Assembly (NCBI RefSeq): GCF_021028995.1
Contig: NZ_JAJJZG010000002.1
Coordinates: 1-64,000 of the forward strand
DNA length: 64,000 bases
Source: Halobacterium sp. KA-4
GTDB lineage: Archaea > Halobacteriota > Halobacteria > Halobacteriales > Halobacteriaceae
Reading direction: 5' to 3'
Shown: piece by piece, positions 16,725 to 26,374 of the stretch
How positions within the stretch are numbered: position 1 is the stretch's first letter
How the letters are laid out: each line of letters opens with the position of its first letter
Program-made: the position numbers and the translations under genes
Notes under the pieces: model-generated
The model's database searches: none
What the model was told of the DNA's origin: nothing
What the model saw: the letters and a program-made list of their open reading frames with translations, nothing else

Positions 16725-17845
16725 GTTCGATTCCCGGTACTGACGAGTACGGCGTCGACGTCGAGATTCGGGACGCCGACCGGGAGGCCGCGCTCGCGGT
16801 CCGCCCCGGGGACGTCGAAGCCGCCGAGGAGTTGACGTTCGCGCGAAACGTCTTCGTGCCGCTGACGACCGCATGCCGGTACACGTGCACGTACTGCACC
16901 TACTACGACCCTCCCGGCGAAGCGGAACTGATGAGCCCCGAGGCCGTCCGGAAGACGTGTCGGAATGGCGCGGCAGCGGGCTGCACGGAGGCGCTGTTCA
17001 CGTTCGGGGACGACCCCGACGACCGCTACACCGCCGTCCACGACCAACTCACGGAGTGGGGGTTCGACTCCATCCACGACTACCTCCGGCGCGCCTGCGA
17101 AATCGCCCTAGAAGAGGGACTGTTGCCGCACGCGAATCCGGGCGACCAGACGCGCGAGCAGATGGCCCACGTCGCGGACGTGAACGCGTCGATGGGCGTG
17201 ATGCTGGAGACGACGGCGGACGTGCAGGCTCACGGCGGCCCGCGCGCGAAGAACCCTGGCCAGCGCCTGCACACCATCGAGGTCGCGGGCGACCTCGGCG
17301 TGCCGTTCACGACGGGCATCCTCGTCGGTGTCGGCGAGGACTGGAGCGACCGCGCGGACAGCCTGCTCGCGATTCGCGCGCTCCACGAGCGCTACGGGCA
17401 CGTCCAGGAGGTCATCGTCCAGCCGGTCAGCCCGAACGAGCGCTGGACGGAGGACCCACCCGACCGGGAGACGATGCGGCGCGTGGTGGCGATGGCGCGC
17501 GCGGTGCTGCCCGAGGACGTGGCGGTCCAGGTGCCACCGAACCTCGCCGACGCCCGCGCCCTCCTCGATTACGGCGTCGAGGACTTGGGTGGGGTCTCCC
17601 CGGTGACGAAAGACCACATCAACCCCGACTACGCGTGGCCGGCGCTCCGGGAACTGGAAGATATCGCAGACCACGGTGGTGTCCCGCTCCGCGAGCGCCT
17701 CCCGGTCTACGAGCGCTTCCTCCCCGAGGACGGGCACGAGAACGAGTGGGTGAGCGAGCGCATCGGGCGCGCCATCGAATCCGGCGAGCGGTATCAGGCG
17801 GTGCGTTCGGGCGAACCGCTGGACGCGCACGGCCCCCAACACTAA
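16721..17845 (+). CDS. cofG: 7,8-didemethyl-8-hydroxy-5-deazariboflavin synthase, CofG subunit
   Basis: 374 residues, GTG start overlapping the previous stop. Radical SAM enzyme that, with CofH, joins a tyrosine-derived radical to the pyrimidine 5-amino-6-ribitylaminouracil to form the F420 chromophore Fo. The radical SAM motif is CRYTCTYC (Cys52, Cys56, Cys59). TRE-like GDDPDDRY, GVMLETTADVQAHGGPRAKNPGQRL and the SPVTKDHINPDYAWP block are typical. CofH is at 20510-21883. Confidence 0.95.
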   Translation: MSSIPGTDEYGVDVEIRDADREAALAVRPGDVEAAEELTFARNVFVPLTTACRYTCTYCTYYDPPGEAELMSPEAVRKTCRNGAAAGCTEALFTFGDDPDDRYTAVHDQLTEWGFDSIHDYLRRACEIALEEGLLPHANPGDQTREQMAHVADVNASMGVMLETTADVQAHGGPRAKNPGQRLHTIEVAGDLGVPFTTGILVGVGEDWSDRADSLLAIRALHERYGHVQEVIVQPVSPNERWTEDPPDRETMRRVVAMARAVLPEDVAVQVPPNLADARALLDYGVEDLGGVSPVTKDHINPDYAWPALRELEDIADHGGVPLRERLPVYERFLPEDGHENEWVSERIGRAIESGERYQAVRSGEPLDAHGPQH

Positions 17846-17884
17846 CCGCGCGGGCGTCGAAATTCGGGTAACGCGGTTAGTCTC

Positions 17885-19951
17885 ATGCCCGAGGACGTCA
17901 CGCTCCCCCGGAAGCGCGTGCGCGGCGACACGGTCGAAGAGCGACTCACGGACAACGCTGTCGAGCACATTCTACCGGCGCGGTACCTGCTCCGCGACGA
18001 GACCGGCGAGGTCGTCGAGACGCCCGCAGAGCTATTCGAGCGCGTCGCCGACGCCGTCGCGGAACCCGAGGCCGACCAAGAGCTGTGGAGCGACCGGTTC
18101 TACGAGTTGATGACTGGCCTGGAGTTCGTGCCGAACTCGCCGACGCTGATGAACGCGGGCGGGCCGCTGGGCCAGTTGTCGGCGTGCTTCGTGATGTCGC
18201 CGGAGGACGACCTGGACGACATCTTCGAGACGGTACGGCGGGCGGCCCGCGTGTTCCAGTCCGGCGGCGGCGTCGGGTACGCGTTCTCGGACCTGCGGCC
18301 GCGCGGCGACGTCGTCGCGGAGACGGGCGGCGTGGCGTCCGGGCCGGTGTCGTTCATGCGCGTCTACGACCAGATGTGCGAGACGGTGAAGGCGGGCGGC
18401 AAGCGCAGAGGCGCACAGATGGGCGTGCTGCGCGTCGACCACCCGGACGTCGGGCGGTTCTGCGTGGCGAAACGCGAGGAGGGCGAACTGGAGAACTTCA
18501 ATGTCTCCGTGGCGGTCACCGACGACTTCCTCGACGCACTGGACGCGGGCGAGGCGTACAAACTCACGAACCCACGGACTGGCGAGGTCCACGAGGTGAC
18601 GGAGGCGACCGCGCAGTTCTACAACGCGAGCCACGCGGACGCCGACCCGCGAGCCGTCCCCGGGAACTTCTGGCGGGACTACGGGGACAGCGTCGACGAG
18701 TTCCGCGGCGACCTCGTGGAGGTCGGCGAACCGATGACGCTCCCGGCCGAATTCGTCTGGCGGCTACTCGTCGACGGCGCGTGGCGGAACGGGGAACCGG
18801 GCGTGTTCGCGGTCGACCGCGCGAACCGCGAGCACTCCTTCGACGTCGAGGAGCACCCCGAACATCGCATCGAGGCGACGAATCCCTGTGGCGAGCAGCC
18901 CCTCGAGGACTTCGAGGCGTGCAACCTCGGGCACGTGAACTTCTCGCTGATGGCGGCCGACGACGCGCCGCTTTGGAGCGAGTTCGAGCACGACGGCGAC
19001 CTCGAAGCCCAGGTGGACGCGTTCCTCGGTGAGGCACTCGACACGGCGCGATTGGACCGCGTGACGCGCTGGGGGACGCGCTTTCTGGACGACGTGGTGA
19101 CGGAGAGCGACTTCCCGCTGCCCGAAATCGAGGAGACGGTCTCAGAGATGCGGAAAGTCGGGCTGGGCGTGATGGGGTTCGCGGAACTGCTCGTCCAGTT
19201 GGGCGTGCGCTACGGCAGCGACGCGAGCGTCGAAATCGCCGACCAGGTGATGGCGCGCATCGACCACGTCGCGACGGAGACGAGCCGCAAACTCGCCGCC
19301 GAGCGCGGGAAGTTCCCGAAGTGGAGCGAGTCGAAGTACGCGAATCCGACGGCGTATCCCGAGTGGTTCCGCCAGCACACGGGCGAGGACCCCGCGGAGT
19401 GGGCGGACGGCTACCCGATTCGCAACCACGGCGTGACGAGCGTCGCGCCGACGGGCACGACGTCGATGATCGCGAACACCTCCGGGGGCTGCGAGCCCAT
19501 CTACGAGGTCGTCTACTTCAAGAACGTCGGCCGGGACGTGCAGGGCGCCGAGCCACTCGTGGAGTTCGACGACTACTTCCTGCGCGTGCTGGAGGCCAAC
19601 GACGTCGACGTCGACGCCGTCGAAGAAGAAGCCAAGCGCCTCCTACAAGAGGGGGAGTTCGAGGGCGCGCAGTCGCTGTCGGTCCCCGACGAGATTCTGG
19701 AATTGTTCCCGACCGCGCGCGAACTCCCGATGGACGCCCACGTGCGGGTGCAGGCGGCGTTCCAGGCGCACGTGGACGGCGCGGTCTCGAAGACCATCAA
19801 CGTCGCCCACGACGCCACCCGCGGGGACGTCGCGGACGCGTACCGGCGCGCCATCGACCTGGGCTGCGTCGGCGTCACCGTCTACCGCGCGGGGTCGCGG
19901 ACGGCGCAGGTGCTCACGACGAAACCCGAGGAGACCGGGAGTGTCGACTAG
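17885..19951 (+). CDS. nrdJ: Adenosylcobalamin-dependent (class II) ribonucleoside-diphosphate reductase
   Basis: 688 residues, no intein. It reduces ribonucleotides with a B12-generated thiyl radical. The catalytic region shows NSPTLMNAGGPLGQLSACF (about residues 78-100), FQSGGGVGYAFSDLRPRG, and the active-site motif NPCGEQPLEDFEACNLGHVN. APTGTTSMIANTSGGCEP lies in the C-terminal third. It ends near TVYRAGSRTAQVL, without the extra C-terminal zinc-finger extension seen in longer class II forms. The stop shares CTAG with the convergent hydrolase gene. Confidence 0.95.
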   Translation: MPEDVTLPRKRVRGDTVEERLTDNAVEHILPARYLLRDETGEVVETPAELFERVADAVAEPEADQELWSDRFYELMTGLEFVPNSPTLMNAGGPLGQLSACFVMSPEDDLDDIFETVRRAARVFQSGGGVGYAFSDLRPRGDVVAETGGVASGPVSFMRVYDQMCETVKAGGKRRGAQMGVLRVDHPDVGRFCVAKREEGELENFNVSVAVTDDFLDALDAGEAYKLTNPRTGEVHEVTEATAQFYNASHADADPRAVPGNFWRDYGDSVDEFRGDLVEVGEPMTLPAEFVWRLLVDGAWRNGEPGVFAVDRANREHSFDVEEHPEHRIEATNPCGEQPLEDFEACNLGHVNFSLMAADDAPLWSEFEHDGDLEAQVDAFLGEALDTARLDRVTRWGTRFLDDVVTESDFPLPEIEETVSEMRKVGLGVMGFAELLVQLGVRYGSDASVEIADQVMARIDHVATETSRKLAAERGKFPKWSESKYANPTAYPEWFRQHTGEDPAEWADGYPIRNHGVTSVAPTGTTSMIANTSGGCEPIYEVVYFKNVGRDVQGAEPLVEFDDYFLRVLEANDVDVDAVEEEAKRLLQEGEFEGAQSLSVPDEILELFPTARELPMDAHVRVQAAFQAHVDGAVSKTINVAHDATRGDVADAYRRAIDLGCVGVTVYRAGSRTAQVLTTKPEETGSVD

Positions 19952-20490
19952 TCCAGCAGGTCGGGCAGTCGCTTGCGGGCGAGCGTGTAGACGACCGACA
20001 CCGCGAGCATCGCGACCATGAGTCGGCGCACGAGCCCGTCGTACAGCGCGAGCGCCGGAATCGAGAGGACGACGACGGCGAGCAGGTCCTCGGGCGCGCC
20101 GTCGTAGCGAATCCAGCGCCGCGGCCGAATCCACCGGCGGCGGGTGTGCGAGTAGACGCCGCGCTGGTCGTCGTTCGCCCACGGGCGCGCGCCGAGTCCG
20201 CCGCCGAACGCGTCGGTGACGGAGTGGACGGCCGCCGACAGCAGGAAGAACGCAACGGCAACCGTGAGTGCCGACGGCGCACCGACGGCGATGCCGAACG
20301 CCGCGGCGGCCAGCGGCCAGTAGTGCTCGGGGTAGTGCAGCGTCTTCCGGTGTTCGAGCACGCCTAAGTCGAGGTCGGGGAAGACGCCGCCGGCCATCGC
20401 GGCGAGCGCGGCGGGCACGGCGAAGTAGGGCGCGACCCAGAACAGCGGCGTCGCGAGCAGCACGCCCATCGCGGCGTGAGTCGTCGCCAT
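19948..20490 (-). CDS. Membrane-bound metal-dependent hydrolase-like protein (DUF457/YdjM type)
   Basis: 180 residues. The start MATTHAAMGVLLA, the GGVFPDLDLG motif and HRKTLHYPEHY resemble the YdjM/DUF457 family of membrane-bound putative metal-dependent hydrolases. Asp and His residues near helix ends could bind metal. About four or five hydrophobic helices. The segment RGVYSHTRRRWIRPRRWIRYDGAPEDL is shared with a paralogue at 47077-47676. The gene ends in CTAG shared with nrdJ and follows cofH after 19 bp on the same strand. Function not established. Confidence 0.85.
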   Translation of the reverse strand: MATTHAAMGVLLATPLFWVAPYFAVPAALAAMAGGVFPDLDLGVLEHRKTLHYPEHYWPLAAAAFGIAVGAPSALTVAVAFFLLSAAVHSVTDAFGGGLGARPWANDDQRGVYSHTRRRWIRPRRWIRYDGAPEDLLAVVVLSIPALALYDGLVRRLMVAMLAVSVVYTLARKRLPDLLD

Positions 20491-20509
20491 CACGGCTGGC
20501 TCCCTCCCA

Positions 20510-21883
20510 TCAGTCGTCTGCGCTCGCGGTGCCGCGCGAGCCGTCGGTGTCGCGGTCGGGAACGAGCGGCGTGCCATCCGCCTGCGGGCCAAGCTGCGGG
20601 CCGAGCGTGTCGGCATCGGTGTCGAGAACGCGGCGCTCGGTGTAATCCGTGGAGCGCTCGACGGGTGTGCGGCCAATGGCCGAAATCATGTCGGCGTAGT
20701 CGGCGACCGAGCGGAACTCGCCGTGCTGGCCGCCCGCCCGCTTCGTAATCTCCTCGCTGAGGATGGTGCCCATGAAGTCGTCGGCGCCGCAGTTCAGGAG
20801 TTTCAGTCCCTTCGCGTTCCCGAACTTCACCCACGACGACTGGATGTGTTCTATGTTGTCCAGATAGAGGCGCGCGACGGCGACGAGGAGTTCGTCCTCG
20901 GCGTCGCTGGCGCCGGTCTCGACGACGCCGCGGTCGTACAGCGGCGTCTCCTGGTGGATGAACGAAAGCGGGACGAACTCGGTGATGTTGCCGGTGCGGT
21001 CCTGGAGGTCCCGAATCACGTCGAGGTGGCGGACGCGGTGGGCCTCGTTTTCGACGTGGCCGTACATCATCGTTGAGGTCATCGGGAGGCCGACGTCGGC
21101 GGCGGCTTCCATCGCGGCGACCCACTCGCCGGTGTCGATCTTCCCGGGGCAGATGACGTCCCGGACTTCGTCGACGAGGATTTCGGCGGCCGTCCCCGGC
21201 ACGGTGTCGAGGCCGGCGTCGGCGAGTTCACTATAGACGTGGCGGTAGCCCCACTCGACGCCGCGCTGGGCGTGGTGGGCTTCCTCGGGCGTCATCGAGT
21301 GGACGTGCGCGCCGGAGCCGCTCATCGCCGCGATTTGCTCGACGTACGTGTGCGGGTCCGTGGTATAGCGCTCGGGCGGCTTGTAGTTGTGCTCCGGATT
21401 CTCGGGGTCGAGGGCGTCGCGGTGGTCGTCGTTCAGGCCGAACGCCGGGTGGAGGCCCGAGACTGAGGTGACTTCGTAGACGCCGCGTTCGACGGCGTCA
21501 GCCACGACATCGTGGGACTCCTCGGGTGTCTTCGTGAAGCCGGCATGGTCGTCGGGTTCGTCGACCTCGAAGTTGTGCGCGGTGTCCTTGAAGTTGCAGA
21601 ACAGACAGCCCGTGTTGCAGGCCGTGGTGACGTTGTTGTTGACGTTCGTGACGAACGTCACCTCGTCGCCGACGACCTCGGCGCGGCGGCGGTCGGCAGC
21701 TTCGAGGACGAGTTCCTTCCGTTGCGGGTCGATTCCCTCGTGGTCGGTGCCGGTGGTGATGAGTTCGATACCGTCCGCGATGGAGAGCCGGCGGCCGTCG
21801 CGGGCGTTCGCCAGCGCGTTCTCGAACGACTGGTCGGTCTCGGGGACCACGTCGAAGTCGAACTCGCTGGCGGCGTCGGACAT
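20510..21883 (-). CDS. cofH: 5-amino-6-(D-ribitylamino)uracil-L-tyrosine 4-hydroxyphenyl transferase, CofH
   Basis: 457 residues from ATG 21883. Radical SAM partner of CofG in making the F420 precursor Fo. The cluster motif is CNTGCLFC (Cys89, Cys93, Cys96), preceded by [51 protein letters not shown] and [18 protein letters not shown] are CofH or MqnC-like signatures. A C-terminal acidic extension of about 50 residues (from [10 protein letters not shown]) is unusual. A TATA-like GCTTTTTGG lies about 29 nt upstream of the ATG. Confidence 0.94.
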   Translation of the reverse strand: MSDAASEFDFDVVPETDQSFENALANARDGRRLSIADGIELITTGTDHEGIDPQRKELVLEAADRRRAEVVGDEVTFVTNVNNNVTTACNTGCLFCNFKDTAHNFEVDEPDDHAGFTKTPEESHDVVADAVERGVYEVTSVSGLHPAFGLNDDHRDALDPENPEHNYKPPERYTTDPHTYVEQIAAMSGSGAHVHSMTPEEAHHAQRGVEWGYRHVYSELADAGLDTVPGTAAEILVDEVRDVICPGKIDTGEWVAAMEAAADVGLPMTSTMMYGHVENEAHRVRHLDVIRDLQDRTGNITEFVPLSFIHQETPLYDRGVVETGASDAEDELLVAVARLYLDNIEHIQSSWVKFGNAKGLKLLNCGADDFMGTILSEEITKRAGGQHGEFRSVADYADMISAIGRTPVERSTDYTERRVLDTDADTLGPQLGPQADGTPLVPDRDTDGSRGTASADD

Positions 21884-22033
21884 GTTCGAATCCACCGCGG
21901 CCACCGCCAAAAAGCCTGCCACAGCGGCCACCCCTTCGAATGGATGCACGGAAGTGAATATCTCCACGCGAAGTACTGGGGTTGTGGGCACGAGAGTGAA
22001 AGATTCATGGTGGTCGCCGCCGCGCGTACAGCT

Positions 22034-23089
22034 ATGACGAGCGTCAAAACCCTCCGCGTCGAGGAGGCGGCGACCCGGGACGCGCTGGGCCGGGGCGTCT
22101 TCGACTTCAGCGACCGCTACTCGGTGTTCGACTGGGGGGAGATGCCCGACCTGATTCCGGGGAAGGGCACGAGCCTCGCCACGATGGGCGCGTTCAACTT
22201 CGAACTCCTCGAAACCGAGGGCGTTCCCACGCACTACCGCGGCGTACGGGACAGCGACGGCGAGACGGTCCCGCTGGCGGACGCCGACGAACCGCCGACG
22301 GAGATGGCAATCGCGCTCACGCAGGTCCCGGACCTCCCCTTCGAGGGTCACGACGCCGAGGGAATTGACGACGCAGCCATCCACGGTGGGTACGACTACG
22401 GCGCGTACCACGCCGCCGCGGACGGCAACTACCTCGTCCCCCTCGAAGTCGTCTTCCGGAACAGCGTGCCCGTCGGGTCGAGCCTCCGCAAGCGCCGCGA
22501 CCCCGCGGAGTTCGACCTCGACTACGACGAGTGGCCCGAGGAGCCAGTCGACCTCCCGGAACCGGTCGTGGAGTTCTCCACGAAGTACGAGGAGCAGGAC
22601 CGCTACCTCTCCCGCGAGGAAGCCGACGCCATCGCGGGCCGCGCGAGCATCGAGGAACTAGAGGGACTCGCGCGCCGCGTGAACGAGGTCGTCACCGAGC
22701 GCGCCGAGGAAGCCGGGTTCACGCACGAGGACGGCAAAATCGAGTGCCTCTACGTGGACGGCGAGGTGCAGGTCGCGGACGTCGCGGGGACGTTCGACGA
22801 GAACCGCTTCGCGTACGAGGGCCGGGAAGTCTCGAAGGAGGTCGTCCGCCAGTACTACAAGCGAACCGACCCCGTCTGGGTCGACGCCGTCAGCACGGCC
22901 AAAGCAGAAGCGGACGAGCGCGGCATCGCGGACTGGCGCGAACTCTGCAAGGAGTCCCCCGACCCGCTCCCCGCGGACCTCGTGCAGGCGACCGCGGACA
23001 TGTACGCCGCGGGCGCGAACCGCTACACGGGCCACGAGTGGTTCGACGCGCCGCCGCTGGCCGACGCGCTCGCCGCGTTCGAGGAGTGA
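22034..23089 (+). CDS. purC: Phosphoribosylaminoimidazolesuccinocarboxamide synthase (SAICAR synthetase)
   Basis: 351 residues, the longer archaeal form. It joins aspartate to CAIR in purine synthesis using ATP. Signatures: [48 protein letters not shown] and [23 protein letters not shown]. An in-frame ATG at 22007 would add nine residues but lies in the TATA-like GAAAGATTCA region, so 22034 is preferred. The stop overlaps the GTG of the VanZ-like gene. Confidence 0.96.
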   Translation: MTSVKTLRVEEAATRDALGRGVFDFSDRYSVFDWGEMPDLIPGKGTSLATMGAFNFELLETEGVPTHYRGVRDSDGETVPLADADEPPTEMAIALTQVPDLPFEGHDAEGIDDAAIHGGYDYGAYHAAADGNYLVPLEVVFRNSVPVGSSLRKRRDPAEFDLDYDEWPEEPVDLPEPVVEFSTKYEEQDRYLSREEADAIAGRASIEELEGLARRVNEVVTERAEEAGFTHEDGKIECLYVDGEVQVADVAGTFDENRFAYEGREVSKEVVRQYYKRTDPVWVDAVSTAKAEADERGIADWRELCKESPDPLPADLVQATADMYAAGANRYTGHEWFDAPPLADALAAFEE

Positions 23090-23424
23090 CGCCGCGACGC
23101 TGGCGAACTCTCGCGGCGCTCTCGGTAGCCGCCGTGCTCGTGGGGTCGCTCGCGCCCGGCTCGACAGCCGGCGGGCTGCCCGCGGGCGTGGACAAACTCC
23201 TCCACGCCGCCGGCTACGCGGTCATCGCGCTCTCCCTGGCTGGCGCGCAGCGAGCCGAGACGGGGCGGACACTCGTTTCTATCGTGCTCGCCGCGGGGCT
23301 GCTGGGTATCGGCGTCGAGGTCGTCCAGCCGACGGTCGGGCGGACCGCGAGCCTCCTCGACGCCGTCACGAATCTCCTGGGTGCGACCGCCGGCACGGTC
23401 GGCTGGTGGGCTCGGACGAACTGA
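23086..23424 (+). CDS. VanZ-family small membrane protein
   Basis: 112 residues from a GTG that overlaps the purC stop (GTGA), so it is coupled to purC. Layout matches VanZ-like proteins: a first helix ending [11 protein letters not shown], the conserved [17 protein letters not shown] segment (Asp-Lys-x-x-His) and a later [28 protein letters not shown]. Three or four membrane helices. The biochemical role of VanZ-like proteins outside glycopeptide resistance is unknown. Confidence 0.85.
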   Translation: MTPRRWRTLAALSVAAVLVGSLAPGSTAGGLPAGVDKLLHAAGYAVIALSLAGAQRAETGRTLVSIVLAAGLLGIGVEVVQPTVGRTASLLDAVTNLLGATAGTVGWWARTN

Positions 23425-23485
23425 CCCTGTTTCGACACCCGCCGCTACCACGAAGTACATCAACGCGGAACCGCGAGGTACGGAC

Positions 23486-23635
23486 ATGCTGAAGCACGCC
23501 ACGGTCATCGACGCGACTGTCGGCCGGAGTTCGCAAATCGGCGTCTCGACGCCCGATGACGACGAAGACGACGAGGAACAGCGCGCGGCAGCGGTCGCGC
23601 GGCTGGTGTCGTGGTGTCGTCGTCTCGGTCTCTGA
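23486..23635 (+). CDS. Possible small acidic protein
   Basis: 49 residues from ATG 23486. The N-terminus MLKHATVIDATVGRSSQIG is followed by a run of nine acidic residues with one Glu-Gln interruption and a helical VARLVSWCRRLGL tail. A TATA-like GTACATCAA about 30 nt upstream is consistent with a leaderless transcript. No family is known to me. Codon use agrees with the neighbours but the length is too short to be sure it is translated. Confidence 0.35.
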   Translation: MLKHATVIDATVGRSSQIGVSTPDDDEDDEEQRAAAVARLVSWCRRLGL

Positions 23636-23736
23636 TTCTCGGAACCTAGCGATTCGTCGGTGAAGCCGTCCGTTCTCGACGAGCGGGCGAACGACCAGAC
23701 GAAGCCGCTTTACGCCCGCGACGACACCAACTAGCC

Positions 23737-24816
23737 ATGAGCGAGCCGAGCGCGGAGGTCTACGAGCAGGGGCGTGGAATGGACGCCCACAACAAGGTGA
23801 TGCGGGAGCTGCGCGACGAGAAGGGCGCGAAAGACTACGCGCCCGACGAACCGACGCGCGTCTGGCTGGACGAGGACAACACGCCCGACGGCGTCTACCA
23901 GAGCCTCACCATCATCCTCAACACCGGCGGGTGCCGGTGGGCGCGCGCCGGCGGCTGTACGATGTGCGGGTACGTCGCCGAGTCCGTGGAGGGCGGGACG
24001 GTCGCCCACGAGGACCTGATGACGCAGGTCGATGCCTGCCTCGAACACGAGCAGGAGGAAGCCGACGAGGAGAGCGGCCTGATAAAAATCTACACGAGCG
24101 GGTCGTTCCTTGACGAGCGCGAGGTCCCCGCCGAGACGCGGCAGGCCATCGCGGAGACGTTCGCGGACCGCGAGCGCATCGTCGTGGAGAGCCTCCCGGA
24201 CTTCGTCGACCAGACGAAAATCGAGGACTTCACCGAAGTCGGCTTGGAGACGGACGTCGCCGTCGGTCTGGAGACTGCGACGGACCGCGTGCGCCACGAC
24301 TGCGTGAACAAGTACTTCGACTTCAGCGACTTCGAGGCGGCCTGCGCGGAGGCCCGAGAGGTGGACGCCGGCGTGAAGGCGTACCTGCTGATGAAACCGC
24401 CGTTCCTCTCCGAGTCCGAGGCCGTCGGGGACATGAAGAAGTCCGTGCGCGAGTGCGCGGAAGTCGAGGGCTGCCACACAGTCTCGATGAATCCGACGAA
24501 CGTCCAGCGGTACACGATGGTCGACCAGCTGCACTTCCGCGGCGGCTACCGGCCGCCGTGGCTCTGGTCGGTCGCCGAGGTACTGGAATCGACGGCGGAC
24601 GCGGACGCCATCGTCGTCTCCGACCCCGTGGGCCACGGCAGCGACCGCGGGCCGCACAACTGCGGCGAGTGCGACGACCTCGTGCAGGAAGCCATCAAGG
24701 ACTTCGACCTCCGGCAGGACCCCTCCGTGTTCTCGGAAGTGTCCTGCGACTGTGAGGCGACGTGGGACGCGGTCGTCGAGCGCGAGACGAGCTACAACCT
24801 CCCGCTCGCCGAATAG
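23737..24816 (+). CDS. Archaeosine synthase beta subunit, radical SAM protein RaSEA
   Basis: 359 residues. RaSEA works with ArcS to turn the lysine adduct on 7-formamidino precursor bases into archaeosine (G+) at tRNA position 15. The motif region GGCRWARAGGCTMCGYV gives a CX7CX2C cysteine pattern (Cys66, Cys74, Cys77), characteristic of this group. KIYTSGSFLDEREVP, VVESLPDFVDQTKIEDFTE and VAVGLETATDRVRHDCVNKYF follow. C-terminal cysteines in HNCGECDD and VSCDCEATW may bind a second metal site. ArcS (27854) and TgtA (31461) are nearby but on the other strand. Confidence 0.9.
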   Translation: MSEPSAEVYEQGRGMDAHNKVMRELRDEKGAKDYAPDEPTRVWLDEDNTPDGVYQSLTIILNTGGCRWARAGGCTMCGYVAESVEGGTVAHEDLMTQVDACLEHEQEEADEESGLIKIYTSGSFLDEREVPAETRQAIAETFADRERIVVESLPDFVDQTKIEDFTEVGLETDVAVGLETATDRVRHDCVNKYFDFSDFEAACAEAREVDAGVKAYLLMKPPFLSESEAVGDMKKSVRECAEVEGCHTVSMNPTNVQRYTMVDQLHFRGGYRPPWLWSVAEVLESTADADAIVVSDPVGHGSDRGPHNCGECDDLVQEAIKDFDLRQDPSVFSEVSCDCEATWDAVVERETSYNLPLAE

Positions 24817-24911
24817 CCGTTTCCGGTCGTCGCGCGGCTGCTTCTCTGCGAACTGCTGAGGTCCAGTGGTCAAATCGACTAGCGGGGTCACGGGCCTATC
24901 GCTCGACGAGA

Positions 24912-25106
24912 CTACGAGAGGCGTTTCGCGACTGCGTACGCGACGAGAGTGGCCAGCACGAGCCCAGTGGCGACGCCGACGACTAATCCCGATTCACCGA
25001 ACCACCGACCACCGACGAACAGGCAGAAACCGAAGACGATCACGGCCGGCAACAGGACGAGGCGAAACTGCAAATTCGCAACCGCGATGTCCTCGAGCGA
25101 TCCCAT
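24912..25106 (-). CDS. Small membrane protein, two predicted TM helices
   Basis: 64 residues from ATG 25106 (MGSLEDIAVANLQFRLVLL). The longer upstream reading is disfavoured because a TATA-like ATTTATCTG element lies about 31 nt before this ATG. Two hydrophobic helices (about 14-33 and 38-60) end in a basic AVAKRLS tail. No family recognised. A 125-bp gene-free spacer carrying this promoter separates it from purQ. Confidence 0.65.
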   Translation of the reverse strand: MGSLEDIAVANLQFRLVLLPAVIVFGFCLFVGGRWFGESGLVVGVATGLVLATLVAYAVAKRLS

Positions 25107-25231
25107 GATGGAATGAACGACGTCACCACCACAGATAAATTGTGGTCGGTATTCTCTCGGCACGTACGCGGACTGAAGGCTGTTTCACGAGGAACGCCGA
25201 CTAAAGAGGCCGTCGAACCGCTACAGCCGGT

Positions 25232-25906
25232 TTACGCGAACGCGTCGAGGACGCCCTGTCCGTCCGTGAGTCCGAGTTCGGAGAGCGTCGCGCGCTCGGG
25301 ATGGGGCATCAACACCGCGATAGATTCGCGCTCGCCAAGGACACCTGCGACCGCGCCCGTGGAGCCGTTCGGGTTCGCGGCGTCGGTGACGTCGCCGTGC
25401 TCGTCGCAGTAGCGGAAGAGCACCCGGTTCTCGCTGACGAGGTCGTCGTAGCGCTCGTCGTCGATTTCGAAGCGCCCCTCGCCGTGTGCGATGGGGAGCG
25501 TGAGCACGTCGCCCTCGTCGTAGGCGGCCGTGAACGGCGTGTCGGCGTTCTCCACGCGGACGTTGACGTGCTCGCACTGGAAGCGCGCGCTCGCGTTCGT
25601 CGTGAACGTGCCCGGCGTGAGTTTCGACTCGCAGCCGATTTGCGCGCCGTTGCAGACGCCGAGGACGGGCACGCCGTCGTCGGCGAGGTCGCGTACCTCG
25701 TCCATAATCGGCGAGTGCGCGGCCATCGCGCCGGCGCGGAGGTAGTCGCCGTACGAGAAGCCGCCGGGGAGGACGACACCCGTGGTGTCGGCGGGGAGGT
25801 CGTCCTCGTGCCAGACGATTTCGGCGTCGACGTCGAGCTGGGAGAGCGCGCGGACGGCGTCCCGGTCGCAGTTCGAGCCGCCGAAGCGGATAACGGAAAC
25901 CGTCAC
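25232..25906 (-). CDS. purQ: Phosphoribosylformylglycinamidine synthase, glutaminase subunit PurQ
   Basis: 224 residues. It releases ammonia from glutamine for FGAM synthesis by PurL. The GTG at 25906 gives MTVSVIRFGGSNCDRDAVRAL, the normal start; a GTG at 25915 would add three residues. The catalytic cysteine is in VLGVCNGAQIGCE, and the His-Glu pair of the glutamine amidotransferase triad is in LMPHPERA. The upstream purS ends 79 bp away, a wider gap than is usual for this pair. Confidence 0.95.
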   Translation of the reverse strand: MTVSVIRFGGSNCDRDAVRALSQLDVDAEIVWHEDDLPADTTGVVLPGGFSYGDYLRAGAMAAHSPIMDEVRDLADDGVPVLGVCNGAQIGCESKLTPGTFTTNASARFQCEHVNVRVENADTPFTAAYDEGDVLTLPIAHGEGRFEIDDERYDDLVSENRVLFRYCDEHGDVTDAANPNGSTGAVAGVLGERESIAVLMPHPERATLSELGLTDGQGVLDAFA

Positions 25907-25985
25907 GCGAGCCACCCCTGGTGGCGAGCGGGACGCCGAAAGTCACAGCCCGCACAGCGTAGCGAGCAGGACTGTCTTTCGGAAG

Positions 25986-26240
25986 TCATTCTGCTGCTTC
26001 GACGGTTACGTCGTAGTCGTGGATTGTGGGGTTCGCGAGCAGGCGGTCGGCCATCTCGCCCGCGCGTTCGGCCGCTTCGTCGCTGTCGGCCGCGTCGAGG
26101 TCGATTTCGAAGCGGTCCGCCGACCGCAGGTCCCCGAGCTCGAAGCCGAGGCGTTCGAGGGCTTTCTGGGTGGTCTCGGCCTCCGGGTCGAGGACCCCGT
26201 GCTTGAGTCGGACCGTCACCGTCGCGGTGTAGGCGGTCAT
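25986..26240 (-). CDS. purS: Phosphoribosylformylglycinamidine synthase, PurS subunit
   Basis: 84 residues, the small subunit that joins PurQ and PurL in the FGAM synthase complex. The start MTAYTATVTVRLKHGVLDPEAETTQKALERLGF is the family signature, and NPTIHDYDVTVEAAE is the usual end. ATG 26240 is chosen because it matches family length. PurL is not in this window. It is divergent from purU. Confidence 0.95.
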   Translation of the reverse strand: MTAYTATVTVRLKHGVLDPEAETTQKALERLGFELGDLRSADRFEIDLDAADSDEAAERAGEMADRLLANPTIHDYDVTVEAAE

Positions 26241-26374
26241 CGCGCTGATATGTGCGTTCGTGGTCAAAGACTCTTTTGGAAGTGTGCGAAGATACACGAA
26301 CGTGCGTACTGTCGACTGCGCCGATTCCTGCGCGAAGGACGCCGCTTATGTCCGACGACGCCCTGGGTGGGTGT

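Noticed and set aside
14850-16874. Long minus-strand frame opposite the cetZ1 partner, cofC and the membrane gene
   Set aside because: Arg- and His-rich composition typical of antisense of acidic haloarchaeal genes; no start signal or domain.
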